14,371 bases of DNA from an uncultured Clostridia bacterium. GTDB taxonomy: Bacteria; Bacillota; Clostridia; Oscillospirales; Butyricicoccaceae. Positions within the stretch are counted from its first letter, which is position 1, and each line of letters opens with the position of its first letter. The stretch is from assembly GCA_910589115.1 (NCBI GenBank), contig CAJUSB010000082.1:1-14371 (forward strand), in the 5' to 3' direction. The notes under the pieces were generated by a model. It searched no databases. It saw only the letters and a program-made list of their open reading frames with translations, and was not told where the DNA came from. Position numbers and translations under genes: made by a program. Of this stretch, positions 14,194 through 14,371 are shown in pieces.

Positions 14194-14371
14194 GCGCCAA
14201 GGGGCTCTGCCCCTTGGAACCCCGCGCCTACTCGGCGGGCGGTCCTGCGCGGACAGCGCCAAGGGGCTCTGCCCCTTGGAACCCCGCGCCTGCGCGGCGG
14301 GCGGTCCTACTCGGACAGCGCCAAGGGGCTCTGCCCCTTGGAACCCCGCGCCTACTCGGCGGGCGGTCCTG
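14194..14371 (+). repeat. 62-bp tandem repeat array of three hairpins per unit (open at window end)
   Basis: Units begin at 14194, 14256 and 14318; the third is cut by the window end. Each unit holds H1 (CCAAGGGGC paired with GCCCCTTGG, e.g. 14197-14217), H2 (CGCC-loop-GGCG, e.g. 14225-14237) and H3 (GTCC-loop-GGAC, e.g. 14242-14254). The only differences between units are the five-base loops of H2 and H3. They are TACTC and TGCGC in unit 1, TGCGC and TACTC in unit 2, and TACTC and TG.. in unit 3. The array begins immediately after the regulator's TGA. No T-run follows the stems seen, so they are not classical terminators. The same modules form the single-copy repeats elsewhere in the window. 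Confidence 0.9.

Noticed and set aside
14197..14217. Intrinsic terminator of the two-component operon
   Set aside because: The stem is strong but is followed by AACCCC instead of a T-run, so classical termination is not supported.
14194..14371. CRISPR array
   Set aside because: The 62-bp units are contiguous and nearly identical with no unique spacers, and the variation is confined to two pentaloops.

Overview
The window looks like chromosomal DNA from a fairly GC-rich member of the Clostridia, plausibly the order Oscillospirales (gut Ruminococcaceae/Butyricicoccaceae type). This rests on the AGGAGG-type ribosome binding sites, sigma-A style promoters, a YesM/YesN two-component pair next to a carbohydrate ABC transporter, a DUF624 (YesL-like) gene, and GC-rich intergenic hairpin repeats. 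The genus cannot be fixed from sequence reading alone.

Layout from left to right. Bases 1-55 are the 3' tail of a group II intron whose body lies outside the window. A perfect 21-bp hairpin (105-148) and a structured repeat (199-358) follow. Next is a leftward, apparently single-gene methyl-accepting chemotaxis protein (404-2128), with a good promoter (TTGACC-17-TATAAT) and a leader of about 245 nt. From 10580 down to 2720 an eight-gene leftward operon encodes a lipoprotein sugar-binding protein, two ABC permeases, a DUF624 membrane protein, a Gfo/Idh/MocA oxidoreductase, an IolE-like TIM-barrel isomerase/dehydratase, a NagB-like aldose-ketose isomerase/deaminase and a PfkB-family sugar kinase. 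It ends in a hairpin terminator at 2668-2710. Divergently, at 10890-14193, lies a YesM-type sensor kinase overlapping a YesN-type AraC response regulator. The window ends in a 62-bp tandem repeat array (14194-14371).

How the genes fit together: the sensor kinase and regulator probably sense an extracellular sugar-like ligand and activate the divergent operon, whose promoter has a good -10 but a poor -35. The binding protein and two permeases import the ligand. They need an ATPase encoded elsewhere, because none is present. The four enzymes suggest oxidation or reduction at a ring carbon, isomerisation or dehydration, deamination or aldose-ketose isomerisation, and phosphorylation. The substrate is not identifiable; an amino sugar, cyclitol or modified glycoside is compatible.

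The most unusual signal is non-coding. A modular element of short hairpins occurs at 199-358, at 9076-9243 and as tandem units at 14194-14371. The stems are preserved by compensatory base changes and the hairpin loops are five-base (TGCGC/TACTC/TACGC). In all three places it lies just 3' of a gene's stop codon and in that gene's sense orientation.
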